A stretch of 64,000 nucleotides of DNA. Origin: Methylobacterium amylolyticum (GTDB lineage: Bacteria; Pseudomonadota; Alphaproteobacteria; Rhizobiales; Beijerinckiaceae). Under the pieces are notes generated by a model. That model ran no database searches. It had not been told where the DNA came from and was given only the letters and a program-made list of their open reading frames with translations. The position numbers and the translations under genes are program-made. This document shows, one piece after another, positions 56,458-64,000 of the stretch; the first letter of the stretch is position 1, and every line of letters starts with the position of its first letter. The stretch is taken from assembly GCF_030700245.1 (NCBI RefSeq), contig NZ_JAUYZI010000031.1:1-64000 (forward strand), in the 5' to 3' direction.

Positions 56458-58803
56458 ATGGACACCGAGCGCGTCACCGACGACGACTACAGGAACCTCG
56501 CCGACACGCTGCCGCAGCTCGCCTGGATCGGGAACGCCGACGGCGCCCTGATCTGGTACAATGCCCGCTGGTACGACTACACCGGCACCACCCTCGACCA
56601 GATGCGCGGCTCCGGCTGGCGGGCGGTCCACCACCCCGACCACGTCGAGCGCGTCACCGCGCGGTTCCGGGCGGCGATCGAGGCCGGCAAGCCGTGGGAG
56701 GACACCTTCCCCCTGCGCGGGGCGGACGGCGCCTACCGCTGGTTCCTGTCGAAGGCGATGCCGTTCCGCGACGCCGACGGGCGGATCGTGCGCTGGTACG
56801 GCACCAACACCGACATCTCCCGCCGCCGGGCCACCGAGGAGCGCCTGCGCCATTCCGAGGAGCGCTTCCGGGCGCTGGTCGACGCCTCCGCCGCGGTGAT
56901 CTGGAACACCGACGCCGAAGGGGCGCTGATCCCGCCGCAGCCGCGCTGGAGCGCCTATACCGGCCAGACCGAGGAGGCCTACCAGGGCTGGGGCTGGGTC
57001 GATGCCGTCCACCCCGACGACCGGGCGGCGGCGGCCGACGCCTGGGCCGCCAGCGTCGAGGCGCGCGCGCCCTATCAGGTGGAGTACCGGCTGCGCCGCC
57101 GCGACGGGGCGTGGCGGGCGATGGAGACCCGCGGCGTGCCCGTGCTCGCCGAGGATGGCACCCTGCGCGAGTGGGTCGGCACCTGCGTCGACATCACCGA
57201 CCGGCGCGAGGCCGAGGCCGCGGTCGAGCGCGCCCGCGAGGCGGCGGAGGCGGCCAACCGCGCGAAGAGCCAGTTCATCGCCAACATGAGCCACGAGCTG
57301 CGCACCCCGCTCTCGGCGGTGATCGGCTACTCGGAGATGCTCGGCGAGGAGCTGGAGGATATCGGCCAGGCCGCCCTGCTGCCGGACCTGCGCAAGATCG
57401 AGGCGGCGGCCCGCCACCTGCTGTCGCTCATCAACGACGTGCTCGACATCTCGAAGATCGAGGCGGGGCGCGTCACCGCCGCGGGCGAGACGTTTCCCGT
57501 CTCCGACCTGATCCGGGACGTGTGCGACGCCACCGGCGCGCTGGTCGCCAAGAAGGGCAACCGCTTCGTCCTCGACGCGGCCGACGACCTCGGGGCGATG
57601 CACCAGGACCAGACCAAGATCCGCCAGTGCCTCGTGAACCTGATCGGCAACGCCGCGAAGTTCACGGAGGGCGGCACGATCACGCTGACGGTGCGCCGCC
57701 ACCGGGAGGCGGAGGCGGACTGGGTGTCCCTCGCGGTCGCCGATACCGGCATCGGGTTGAGCCGGGAGCAGATCGGCCGCCTGTTCGAGCGCTTCGTGCA
57801 GGCCGACGAATCCACCACCCGCCAGTTCGGCGGCACCGGGCTCGGGCTCGCCATCACCCGCGCCTTCTGCCAGGCGATGGGCGGCGACATCGGTGTGGAA
57901 AGCGAGCCGGGCCGCGGGGCGACCTTCACCATCCGCCTGCCCGCCACCCTCAGCGCCGAGGACGGCGCCCCCGACGCCCAGCCCGTGCCGGTCGAGGCGC
58001 ACGAGCGGCACGAGACGGTGCTCCTCGTCGACGACGACCCGGCGGCGCGCGAGCTGCTCCAGCGCTTCCTCGAACGCGAGGGTTTTCACGTGCGCTCGGC
58101 CGCCGACGGCCGGGCCGGGCTGACGCTGGCGCGGGCGCTCAAGCCGAGGGCGATCCTGCTCGACGTCGAGATGCCGCGCATGGACGGCTGGGCGGTGCTC
58201 CACGCGGTGCGCAACGACCCGGATCTCGCCGGCACGCCGGTGATCATGACCTCGGTGGTGGCCGAGCAGGGGCTGGGTCAGGCGCTCGGCGCCACCGACT
58301 ACTTCGTCAAGCCGATCGACTGGGAGCGCCTCAAGGGCCTGATGGAGCGCTACCGGCCGGAGGCGCCGGACGAGGCCCGGGTGCTCGTGATCGACGACGA
58401 CGCCGACGCCCGCGAGCGACTGCGCCGCTCGCTCGGCCGCGAGGGCTGGACCGTCGACGAGGCCGAGAACGGCCGCGTCGCCCTCGACCGGTTCTCCCAG
58501 GCGCGGCCGAACCTGATCCTCCTCGACCTGATGATGCCGGAGATGGACGGATTCGGCTTCCTGCGGGCGCTGCGCGGCCGGCCGGACGGCGACGTGCCGG
58601 TGGTGGTGCTGACCGCCAAGGAGATCACCGCCGCCGAGAAGGCGAGCCTCGGCGCGCAGGCCGACCGGGTGATCGCCAAGGGCTCGATGAGCCTCGCCGA
58701 GATCGGCCGGCAGTTGCGCGCGCTCTACGCCCGCACCCCCGCCGAGCCGGTGCCGGGGCGGCTCCAGGGACTGATCGACCGGCTGGCGGAGACGGACAGA
58801 TGA
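56458..58803 (+). CDS. Hybrid histidine kinase PAS-PAS-HisKA-HATPase-REC-REC
   Basis: This is a 781-aa cytoplasmic kinase. Two PAS/PAC domains (about 12-125 and 135-250), each with the PAC end WYGTNTDISRR / WVGTCVDITDRR, lead to HisKA His279 (NMSHELRTPL) and HATPase (NLIGNAAKFT, DTGIGL, GGTGLGLAI). Two receivers follow: REC1 with Asp569 and Lys618, and REC2 with Asp690. No membrane segment and no output domain. The 97-aa gene that follows overlaps by ATGA. Confidence 0.92.
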   Translation: MDTERVTDDDYRNLADTLPQLAWIGNADGALIWYNARWYDYTGTTLDQMRGSGWRAVHHPDHVERVTARFRAAIEAGKPWEDTFPLRGADGAYRWFLSKAMPFRDADGRIVRWYGTNTDISRRRATEERLRHSEERFRALVDASAAVIWNTDAEGALIPPQPRWSAYTGQTEEAYQGWGWVDAVHPDDRAAAADAWAASVEARAPYQVEYRLRRRDGAWRAMETRGVPVLAEDGTLREWVGTCVDITDRREAEAAVERAREAAEAANRAKSQFIANMSHELRTPLSAVIGYSEMLGEELEDIGQAALLPDLRKIEAAARHLLSLINDVLDISKIEAGRVTAAGETFPVSDLIRDVCDATGALVAKKGNRFVLDAADDLGAMHQDQTKIRQCLVNLIGNAAKFTEGGTITLTVRRHREAEADWVSLAVADTGIGLSREQIGRLFERFVQADESTTRQFGGTGLGLAITRAFCQAMGGDIGVESEPGRGATFTIRLPATLSAEDGAPDAQPVPVEAHERHETVLLVDDDPAARELLQRFLEREGFHVRSAADGRAGLTLARALKPRAILLDVEMPRMDGWAVLHAVRNDPDLAGTPVIMTSVVAEQGLGQALGATDYFVKPIDWERLKGLMERYRPEAPDEARVLVIDDDADARERLRRSLGREGWTVDEAENGRVALDRFSQARPNLILLDLMMPEMDGFGFLRALRGRPDGDVPVVVLTAKEITAAEKASLGAQADRVIAKGSMSLAEIGRQLRALYARTPAEPVPGRLQGLIDRLAETDR

Positions 58804-59093
58804 GCGGGACGGACGGGTCCGGGACGGTCGATCCCGACAGGGCGGTGGCGATCCGCCTGCGGGCGCGGCTGGCGGTGGTGGAGCGGGCGGCGTGGTTCGG
58901 CCTCGTCCACGCGATGCGGACCCGGCCCGCGGAGACGGAAGCCTACATCGCCTCCGAGCGGGCGCGCTGCGCCGAGGGGTTCGGCGGGCGCGGCTGGGCC
59001 GCCGACCTCACCGAGGCCGAGCGGGGGATGCTCGCGGCCGAGGTCGATGCCGGGCTGGCCCAGCTCCTGGAGGACGCGCGCGACGCGGTGTGA
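58800..59093 (+). CDS. Hypothetical protein co-encoded with hybrid kinase (97 aa)
   Basis: Not recognised. It is a helical-looking soluble protein: RLAVVERAAWFGLVHAMRTR, AETEAYIASERARCAEGF and AGLAQLLEDARDAV. Start ATG at 58800 overlaps the kinase stop by 4 bp, so it is translationally coupled and could be a partner of the kinase. No Hpt-type HxxKG motif is present. Confidence 0.65.
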   Translation: MSGTDGSGTVDPDRAVAIRLRARLAVVERAAWFGLVHAMRTRPAETEAYIASERARCAEGFGGRGWAADLTEAERGMLAAEVDAGLAQLLEDARDAV

Positions 59094-59101
59094 GCACTCT
59101 G

Positions 59102-59214
59102 CCTCTCCTCCCCCTTGTGAGGAGGAGCCGGAGGTGGGGGTGGTTCAGAAGGCACCGCCGAACTTCGTCCGGTACCACCCCCACCCCTTGCCCCTCCCCA
59201 CAAGGGGGAGGGGA
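59102..59214. repeat. Dispersed palindromic repeat (family 2, copy 2)
   Basis: Reverse-complement match to 37973-38077, including CTCCTCCCCCTTGTGAGGAG at one end and CCCTCCCCACAAGGGGGAGG at the other. Located between the 97-aa gene and the convergent exported-protein gene, filling almost the whole gap. Confidence 0.85.
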
Positions 59215-59225
59215 ACTGCGCCCTC

Positions 59226-59495
59226 TCAGCGGTGGCAGAAGCCTCGCGGGCCGCGATACAGGCCGGGCGGGCAGCCGCGGGGGGCACCGGTGATCGCCCG
59301 CCGCATGGCGCCGCGGGGGCCGCGGTTGAGGCGGCAGCCGCCGAAGGGGCCGCGATGGGCGCCGAAGCCGCAGCCGCCGCGGGCCAGCACGATCGACGCG
59401 TCGCCGCCGGAGAGCGGCGCGACGGGCAGCGCCTGGGCGGCCCCGCCGGCGCCCAGGGTCACGGCGGCGGCGAGCATCATCGCTTTGAATCGCAT
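59226..59495 (-). CDS. Small exported Gly/Arg/Cys protein (GCG_CRPN-like)
   Basis: The 89-aa protein has a Sec signal peptide (MRFKAMMLAAAVTLGAGGAAQA). The mature part has GGCGFGAHRGPFGGCRLNRG and ends CPPGLYRGPRGFCHR, resembling the GCG...CRxN prefix found in many Methylobacterium exported proteins. Four Cys could form disulfides. The function is unknown. ATG at 59495 has an AAGGGAGAG site. Confidence 0.8.
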   Translation of the reverse strand: MRFKAMMLAAAVTLGAGGAAQALPVAPLSGGDASIVLARGGCGFGAHRGPFGGCRLNRGPRGAMRRAITGAPRGCPPGLYRGPRGFCHR

Positions 59496-59615
59496 AGGTC
59501 TCTCCCTTGTCGCCCGGGCGGCTCCCGCGGGAGACCGGGCCCCGGCATCCCTGCCGATCAAACTCGGCAGTTGCCTGCAACCGCCGGCGGGCGCGTTCCG
59601 TTCCGCGCCCGCGGC

Positions 59616-60650
59616 TCAGGCCCGGCCGCCGAAGCGATCCCGCCACGCCGCGGGCAGGCCGGAGGCGGCGTCGGGCGGGACGGGCTCGACCCCGGGCAGG
59701 CCCGCCGCGCAGAACACGCCGAGGGCGACCGCCCGGGCGAGCGTCCGCGCCGCGGCGTCGCCGAGGCGGGCGAGGTCGGCCACCGGATCGGCCAGCGGCA
59801 CCGCGCCGGTGGCGACCGCGAAGACGAGGTCGCCGTCGAGCGGCGTGTGCGCGGGCACGAGGGCGCGCGCGAGCCCGTCCTGCGCCGCCACTGCGAGGCG
59901 GCGGCACTGCGCCTTGGTCAGCGCCGCGTCGGTGGCGACCACCGCGAGCGTCGTCGCGGCCCCGGGCAGGGCGCGGGCGGGGAAGGCGTGGGCCGCCTCC
60001 GGCACCGGGGTGGGGAGGCCGAGGCCGCCGAACTCGTCGCCCCTCTCGAACGGCGCCGCCCAGAAATGCGGGCCGTCGCCGACCGTCGCGCGGCCGAAGG
60101 CGTTGACGGCGACGAGCGCCCCGACCCGGGCGGCGGCGCCCGCCATCGCCACCGCCGCCGAGGCCGAGCCGACCCCGCCCTTGAGGTTGCCGGCGCGCGC
60201 GCCGGTCCCCGCCCCGACCGAGCCGAGGGCGAAGTCCCGTTCCGCCGCCGCGGCGGCCGCGTAGCCCAGCTCCCGGTAGGGCGGGTAGCGGCCCCAATCC
60301 TTGTCGCCGCCGTTGAGGAGATCGAACAGGATCGCCCCCGGCACGATCGGCACCCGCATGGCGCCGATGGCGAAGCCGCGCCCCGTCTCGGCGAGTTGCG
60401 CGACCACGCCCGCCGCCGCGTCGAGCCCGAAGGCCGAGCCGCCGGACAGGACCAGGGCGTCGATCCCCTCCACCGTGCGCTCGGGATCGAGCAGGTCGGT
60501 CTCGCGGGTGCCGGGCCCGCCGCCGCGCACGTCGACGGACGCCGTGACCGGATGGTCGAACAGGATCGCGGTGACCCCGCTGCGGACCCGCAGGTCGGCG
60601 GCGTGGCCGACCCGGATCCCGGGGATGTCGGTGATGCGCGTGCGTGCCAT
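59616..60650 (-). CDS. P1-family peptidase (DmpA/NylC-like N-terminal nucleophile hydrolase)
   Basis: A 344-aa autoprocessing hydrolase fold. Family features are TDIPGIRVGHA at the N-terminus, VLSGGSAFGLDAAAGVV, and the Gly-rich GSVGAGTGARAGNLKGGVGS segment near residues 143-162, which is part of the active-site/processing region. Members cleave N-terminal amino acids or amide bonds (beta-peptides, nylon oligomers). The substrate is unknown. Divergent from the dehydrogenase gene. Confidence 0.9.
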   Translation of the reverse strand: MARTRITDIPGIRVGHAADLRVRSGVTAILFDHPVTASVDVRGGGPGTRETDLLDPERTVEGIDALVLSGGSAFGLDAAAGVVAQLAETGRGFAIGAMRVPIVPGAILFDLLNGGDKDWGRYPPYRELGYAAAAAAERDFALGSVGAGTGARAGNLKGGVGSASAAVAMAGAAARVGALVAVNAFGRATVGDGPHFWAAPFERGDEFGGLGLPTPVPEAAHAFPARALPGAATTLAVVATDAALTKAQCRRLAVAAQDGLARALVPAHTPLDGDLVFAVATGAVPLADPVADLARLGDAAARTLARAVALGVFCAAGLPGVEPVPPDAASGLPAAWRDRFGGRA

Positions 60651-60771
60651 GGCCTCAGCTTGCCACGCCGGCGCGGCCGTGTCCCGGATCCCGAAGGCCA
60701 CGCGCTCTCGAAACCCCACCCTTGCGACGCGCGCTATACGGTGCGTCGAGGCAAGAGATCCGGAGGACGGC

Positions 60772-61641
60772 ATGGACGTCGGATTCATCGGGATGGGGCG
60801 GATGGGCCGGGGCATGGCCGCCCGGCTGGCGGGGGCGGGGCACCGGGTCCGGGCCTGGAACCGCTCGCCGGAGGCAGCCCACGGCATCCCCGGCGTGACG
60901 CCCGTGGCCTCCGCGGCGGAGGCGTTCTCCGGCGACGCGGCGATCACCATGCTCGCCGACGACGCCGCGCTGGAGGCGACCCTGGTCGCGGGCGGGCTGC
61001 TCGACGCCCCCGGGCGGCCGCGTCTGCATCTCGGCATGAGCACCGTCTCGGTGGCGCTCGCCCGGCAGCTCGCCGCGGTGCACGAGCGGGCGGGTGTTCG
61101 TTACGTCTCCGCCCCGGTCTTCGGCCGGCCGGACGCGGCCGCGGCGGGCGCCCTCCACATCGTCGCCGCGGGCCCCGACGCGGCCGTGGAGGCCGCCGCG
61201 CCGCTGTTCGACGCGATGGGCGCGCGGACGTGGCGGTTCGGGGAGGCGCCGGAGCGGGCCAACGCGGTCAAGCTCGCCGGCAACTTCATGATCGTCGCCG
61301 CGGTCGAGGCGATGGGCGAGGGCAGCGCGCTCGTCGAGGGGCACGGGGTGGCGGCGGCCGACTTCCTCGACCTGATGACGAGCACGATCTTCGCCGCGCC
61401 GGTCTACAAGAACTACGGCGGCGCCATCGCCGCGTCCCGCTTCGAGCCGCCGGGCTTCGGCCTCAGGCTCGGCGCCAAGGACGTGCGGCTGGTGCTCCAG
61501 GCGGCCGAGGCGGCCGGCGTGCCGATGCCGGCGGCGAGCGTGCTGCGCGACGGGCTGATCGAGGCGATCGCGCACGGCGACGGCGAGAAGGATCTCGCGG
61601 CGCTGTCCCGGGTCTCGGCCCGGCGCAGCGGGCGCGGGTGA
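60772..61641 (+). CDS. NAD(P)-dependent beta-hydroxyacid dehydrogenase (3-HIBADH-like)
   Basis: The 289-aa enzyme has the Rossmann motif GFIGMGRMGRGMA at residues 4-16, the substrate motif RYVSAPVFGRP near 110-120 and catalytic Lys167 (AVKLAGNFM). It belongs to the 3-hydroxyisobutyrate/tartronate semialdehyde/glyoxylate reductase family; exact substrate is not determined. The start has a CGGAGGA ribosome binding site. It stands alone. Confidence 0.9.
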   Translation: MDVGFIGMGRMGRGMAARLAGAGHRVRAWNRSPEAAHGIPGVTPVASAAEAFSGDAAITMLADDAALEATLVAGGLLDAPGRPRLHLGMSTVSVALARQLAAVHERAGVRYVSAPVFGRPDAAAAGALHIVAAGPDAAVEAAAPLFDAMGARTWRFGEAPERANAVKLAGNFMIVAAVEAMGEGSALVEGHGVAAADFLDLMTSTIFAAPVYKNYGGAIAASRFEPPGFGLRLGAKDVRLVLQAAEAAGVPMPAASVLRDGLIEAIAHGDGEKDLAALSRVSARRSGRG

Positions 61642-61659
61642 GGCGCGCCGCGCGACGCC

Positions 61660-62514
61660 CTACAGCCCGTAGCGCGCGAAGGCCGCCCGCTCCTCCAGGG
61701 CGGCCAGCGCCTCGTCGGCGAGGCCGATATGCCCCGGCGCCCCCCGGCGCAGCAGCCGCGACAGCAGGCCGCCCCGCGCCTCGGCGACGAGCCGCAGGTC
61801 GACCGTCTCGCCGAACCGGGCGCGCAGCGTGCCCCGCAGGTCGCCCAGCCCGTCGACGAGGCCGAGCGGCAGCGCCTGCCGCCCGGTCCAGACCGCGCCG
61901 GTGAACAGGTTCTCGCCCGGCGGCAGCTTCGGCCGGCGCGCGGTGACGAGGTCGGTGAACACCGCCTGCACGTCGGCCTGGATGCGCTTCAGGCGCTCGA
62001 TGTCGGCCGGATCCTCGGGGCGGAAGGGATCGAGCATCGCCTTCGCCTCGCCGATCGTGTGCACCCGCCGCTCGACCCCGACCTTCTCCAGAAGCCCCTG
62101 GAAGCCGAAGCCCGCCGAGACCACGCCGATCGAGCCGACGATCGAGGTCGGGTCGGCGACGATCTCGTCGGCGGCGCAGGCGATCATGTAGCCCCCCGAG
62201 GCGGCCACGTCCTCGACGAAGGCCAGCACCGGCAGACCCTTCTCCGCGGCGAGCGCGCGGATGCGCCGGTGGATCAGGTGCGACTGCGCCGGCGAGCCCC
62301 CCGGGGAATTGATCACCAGCGCCACCGCCTTGAGGCCGGGCATCGCGAAGGCCCGCTCCAGGCTGCCCGCCACCGCGCCGATCGACAGGCCCGGCCGCAG
62401 CGGCGAGACCGCGCCGATCGTCCCCGACAGCCGCACCACCGCCACGCGCGGGCGCCGCTCGCGGAAGCGGCGCGGCAGGAGCGCCCGGAGGGGGGCGGGG
62501 AGGGCGAACGGCAT
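61660..62514 (-). CDS. S49-family peptidase (SppA/SohB-like)
   Basis: A 284-aa serine protease of the signal-peptide-peptidase A type. The Ser/Lys dyad is visible: Ser106 (VEDVAASGGYMIA) and Lys158 (IGEAKAMLDPF). LVINSPGGSPAQ forms the oxyanion-side motif. There is no clear N-terminal membrane helix in this start, unlike typical SppA, so it may be peripheral. ATG at 62514. Convergent with the dehydrogenase gene. Confidence 0.9.
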   Translation of the reverse strand: MPFALPAPLRALLPRRFRERRPRVAVVRLSGTIGAVSPLRPGLSIGAVAGSLERAFAMPGLKAVALVINSPGGSPAQSHLIHRRIRALAAEKGLPVLAFVEDVAASGGYMIACAADEIVADPTSIVGSIGVVSAGFGFQGLLEKVGVERRVHTIGEAKAMLDPFRPEDPADIERLKRIQADVQAVFTDLVTARRPKLPPGENLFTGAVWTGRQALPLGLVDGLGDLRGTLRARFGETVDLRLVAEARGGLLSRLLRRGAPGHIGLADEALAALEERAAFARYGL

Positions 62515-62718
62515 GGTCGGACGGCTCGGATCGGGCGGGACGTGCCGGGGACGTAAGCCGGACCGGGCCGGTCGCAAGGGAGCACAAGCGTGCAGGCCCC
62601 CGGGGAACCGGCGCGGCTCCGCAGCGATCCGCGGCGCGTGAACCCTTTCCCGACCTCGGCCGTTCCTGCCCCGGCCCGGCGAGGGTGCCGGCCCGTACCG
62701 ACGGAGGACACCGACACG

Positions 62719-63072
62719 ATGCGACCCTTCAGGCTCCCACGCTGGCCGATCCTGGCCCTGCTCGCCGCGCTCGTCGCCGGCTCCCTGTCCGGCCCGCTCT
62801 CGACCGGGGCCCGCGCGGCCCCGATGCCGGTGCCCGCCGCCGCGACGGCCCCGGATTCCGCCGTGCAGGTGGCCCGCTGGCACCATCGCCGCCACTGGCA
62901 CCGGCACCATCACTGGCGGCGGCACCACTGGCACCGTCGGCACTGGCACCACCGCCGCCACTGGCACCGCCATCACCACTGGCGGCGGCACCACTGGCAC
63001 CGCCGCCACGGCTGGCACCGGGTGCATTACGGCCGCCCGCACGCTTGGCGCGCGCCCGTCCGCTTCTACTGA
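62719..63072 (+). CDS. Exported His/Trp/Arg-repeat protein (117 aa)
   Basis: Function unknown. Residues about 8-34 form a signal peptide or anchor (ILALLAALVAGSLSGPLSTGARA). The mature part contains two consecutive 22-residue repeats of HHRRHWHRHHHWRRHHWHRR type, giving an extraordinary His/Arg/Trp content, then a short RPHAWRAPVRFY tail. The His density suggests metal (Zn/Cu/Ni) binding in the periplasm; the basic Trp pattern could also contact membranes. The start ATG at 62719 follows GGAGGA. Confidence 0.75.
   Translation: MRPFRLPRWPILALLAALVAGSLSGPLSTGARAAPMPVPAAATAPDSAVQVARWHHRRHWHRHHHWRRHHWHRRHWHHRRHWHRHHHWRRHHWHRRHGWHRVHYGRPHAWRAPVRFY
62885..63010 (+). repeat. Two 66-bp direct repeats encoding His/Trp/Arg units
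   Basis: Two direct copies (about 62881-62946 and 62947-63012) each encode the 22-residue HHRRHW...HRRH(W/G) unit. The nucleotide copies differ at a number of mostly synonymous positions, which suggests an older duplication under protein-level constraint. Confidence 0.75.
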
Positions 63073-63307
63073 GCGGCCCGTAGAGATCGGGACTCCAGGG
63101 ATCGGGACCGCCCCCGGGGCCGGGGCCGTCGCGGGGGCGCAAAGGCCCCCCGCGACGTGCGCCCGCCGCCTTGCGCGCGCGCGCGGAAACCCTTACTTAA
63201 CCGTCTGATATCACAGATTTTCCGCGGTGCCGCCGCGCGCATCCGATGCGCCTCCCGCGGCCGCGGGCACGGCCCCGCCGGGGCCCGGAAACAGACGGAA
63301 CAGACAC
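63073..63307. other. 235-bp gap upstream of gyrA
   Basis: No gene. Contains an imperfect GC hairpin (about 63127-63158, CGTCGCGGGGG with CCCCCCGCGACG) that may end the upstream gene, then an AT-richer stretch around 63190-63225 (CTTACTTAACCGTCTGATATC) that may hold the gyrA promoter. Confidence 0.5.

Positions 63308-64000
<693 letters not shown>

Noticed and set aside
62597..63142. Overlapping frames around the His-rich gene
   Set aside because: The other frames are made of Ala/Pro/Arg low-complexity repeats caused by the CACTGG-type DNA repeat. Only the plus frame starting at 62719 has a signal peptide and a ribosome binding site.

Overview
The window is chromosomal DNA of very high GC content (roughly 70%) from an alphaproteobacterium, most likely Methylobacterium or a close relative. 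This rests on the codon use, the fused ispDF gene, the dusB-ntrB-ntrC order, small exported Cys/Gly-rich proteins of the GCG_CRPN type, and intergenic palindromes typical of Hyphomicrobiales. No rRNA, tRNA, CRISPR array, insertion sequence or prophage is visible. The assignment comes from reading the sequence and not from a database search.

Layout. Positions 1-3729 hold the str operon on the minus strand (rpsL-rpsG-fusA-tuf, tuf cut by the left edge) with a good sigma-70 promoter 250 bp upstream. After two unrelated genes, the spc operon (rplN-rplX-rplE-rpsN-rpsH-rplF-rplR-rpsE-rpmD-rplO-secY-adk) and the alpha operon (rpsM-rpsK-rpoA-rplQ) run on the plus strand to 16.65 kb. The two halves therefore diverge instead of forming one continuous str-S10-spc-alpha block. 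The second half is interrupted by a small exported protein gene, an unknown minus-strand gene and a metallo-beta-lactamase-fold gene. A RelE/XRE toxin-antitoxin pair follows.

From 17.8 to 29.5 kb a tightly overlapped eight-gene minus-strand operon encodes a chemosensory pathway: CheW, CheR-TPR, CheW, chemoreceptor, CheA-REC, CheB and two histidine kinases with receiver domains. The components are those of a Wsp-type pathway, but the diguanylate cyclase output is replaced by hybrid kinases. From 29.8 to 32.6 kb a minus-strand group encodes an ECF42-type sigma factor, a DGPF/YCII protein, a VOC protein and an AHSA1/SRPBCC protein. Two near-identical candidate promoters precede the two parts of this group, which suggests autoregulation.

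The remainder is mixed housekeeping and accessory DNA: glpR-glpK-glpF with visible operator-like palindromes; lipA and a Coq10/RatA gene; an ABC exporter; an FAD monooxygenase; a CinA-type amidohydrolase; ispDF; dusB-ntrB-ntrC; an RMF-like protein; an AbiEii-like nucleotidyltransferase pair; a PLP cystathionine beta-lyase; a three-gene polyprenyl-phosphate glycosylation cassette (ArnT-like, DPM-like GT2, LabN); a pyridoxamine-oxidase-like flavoprotein; a low-GC orphan gene next to a palindromic MITE-like repeat; rarD; a hybrid histidine kinase; a P1 peptidase; a 3-hydroxyisobutyrate-dehydrogenase-like enzyme; an S49 protease; a His/Trp/Arg repeat exported protein; and the start of gyrA at the right edge.

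Several dispersed palindromic elements occur. One of them sits in frame inside the cheR-TPR gene.
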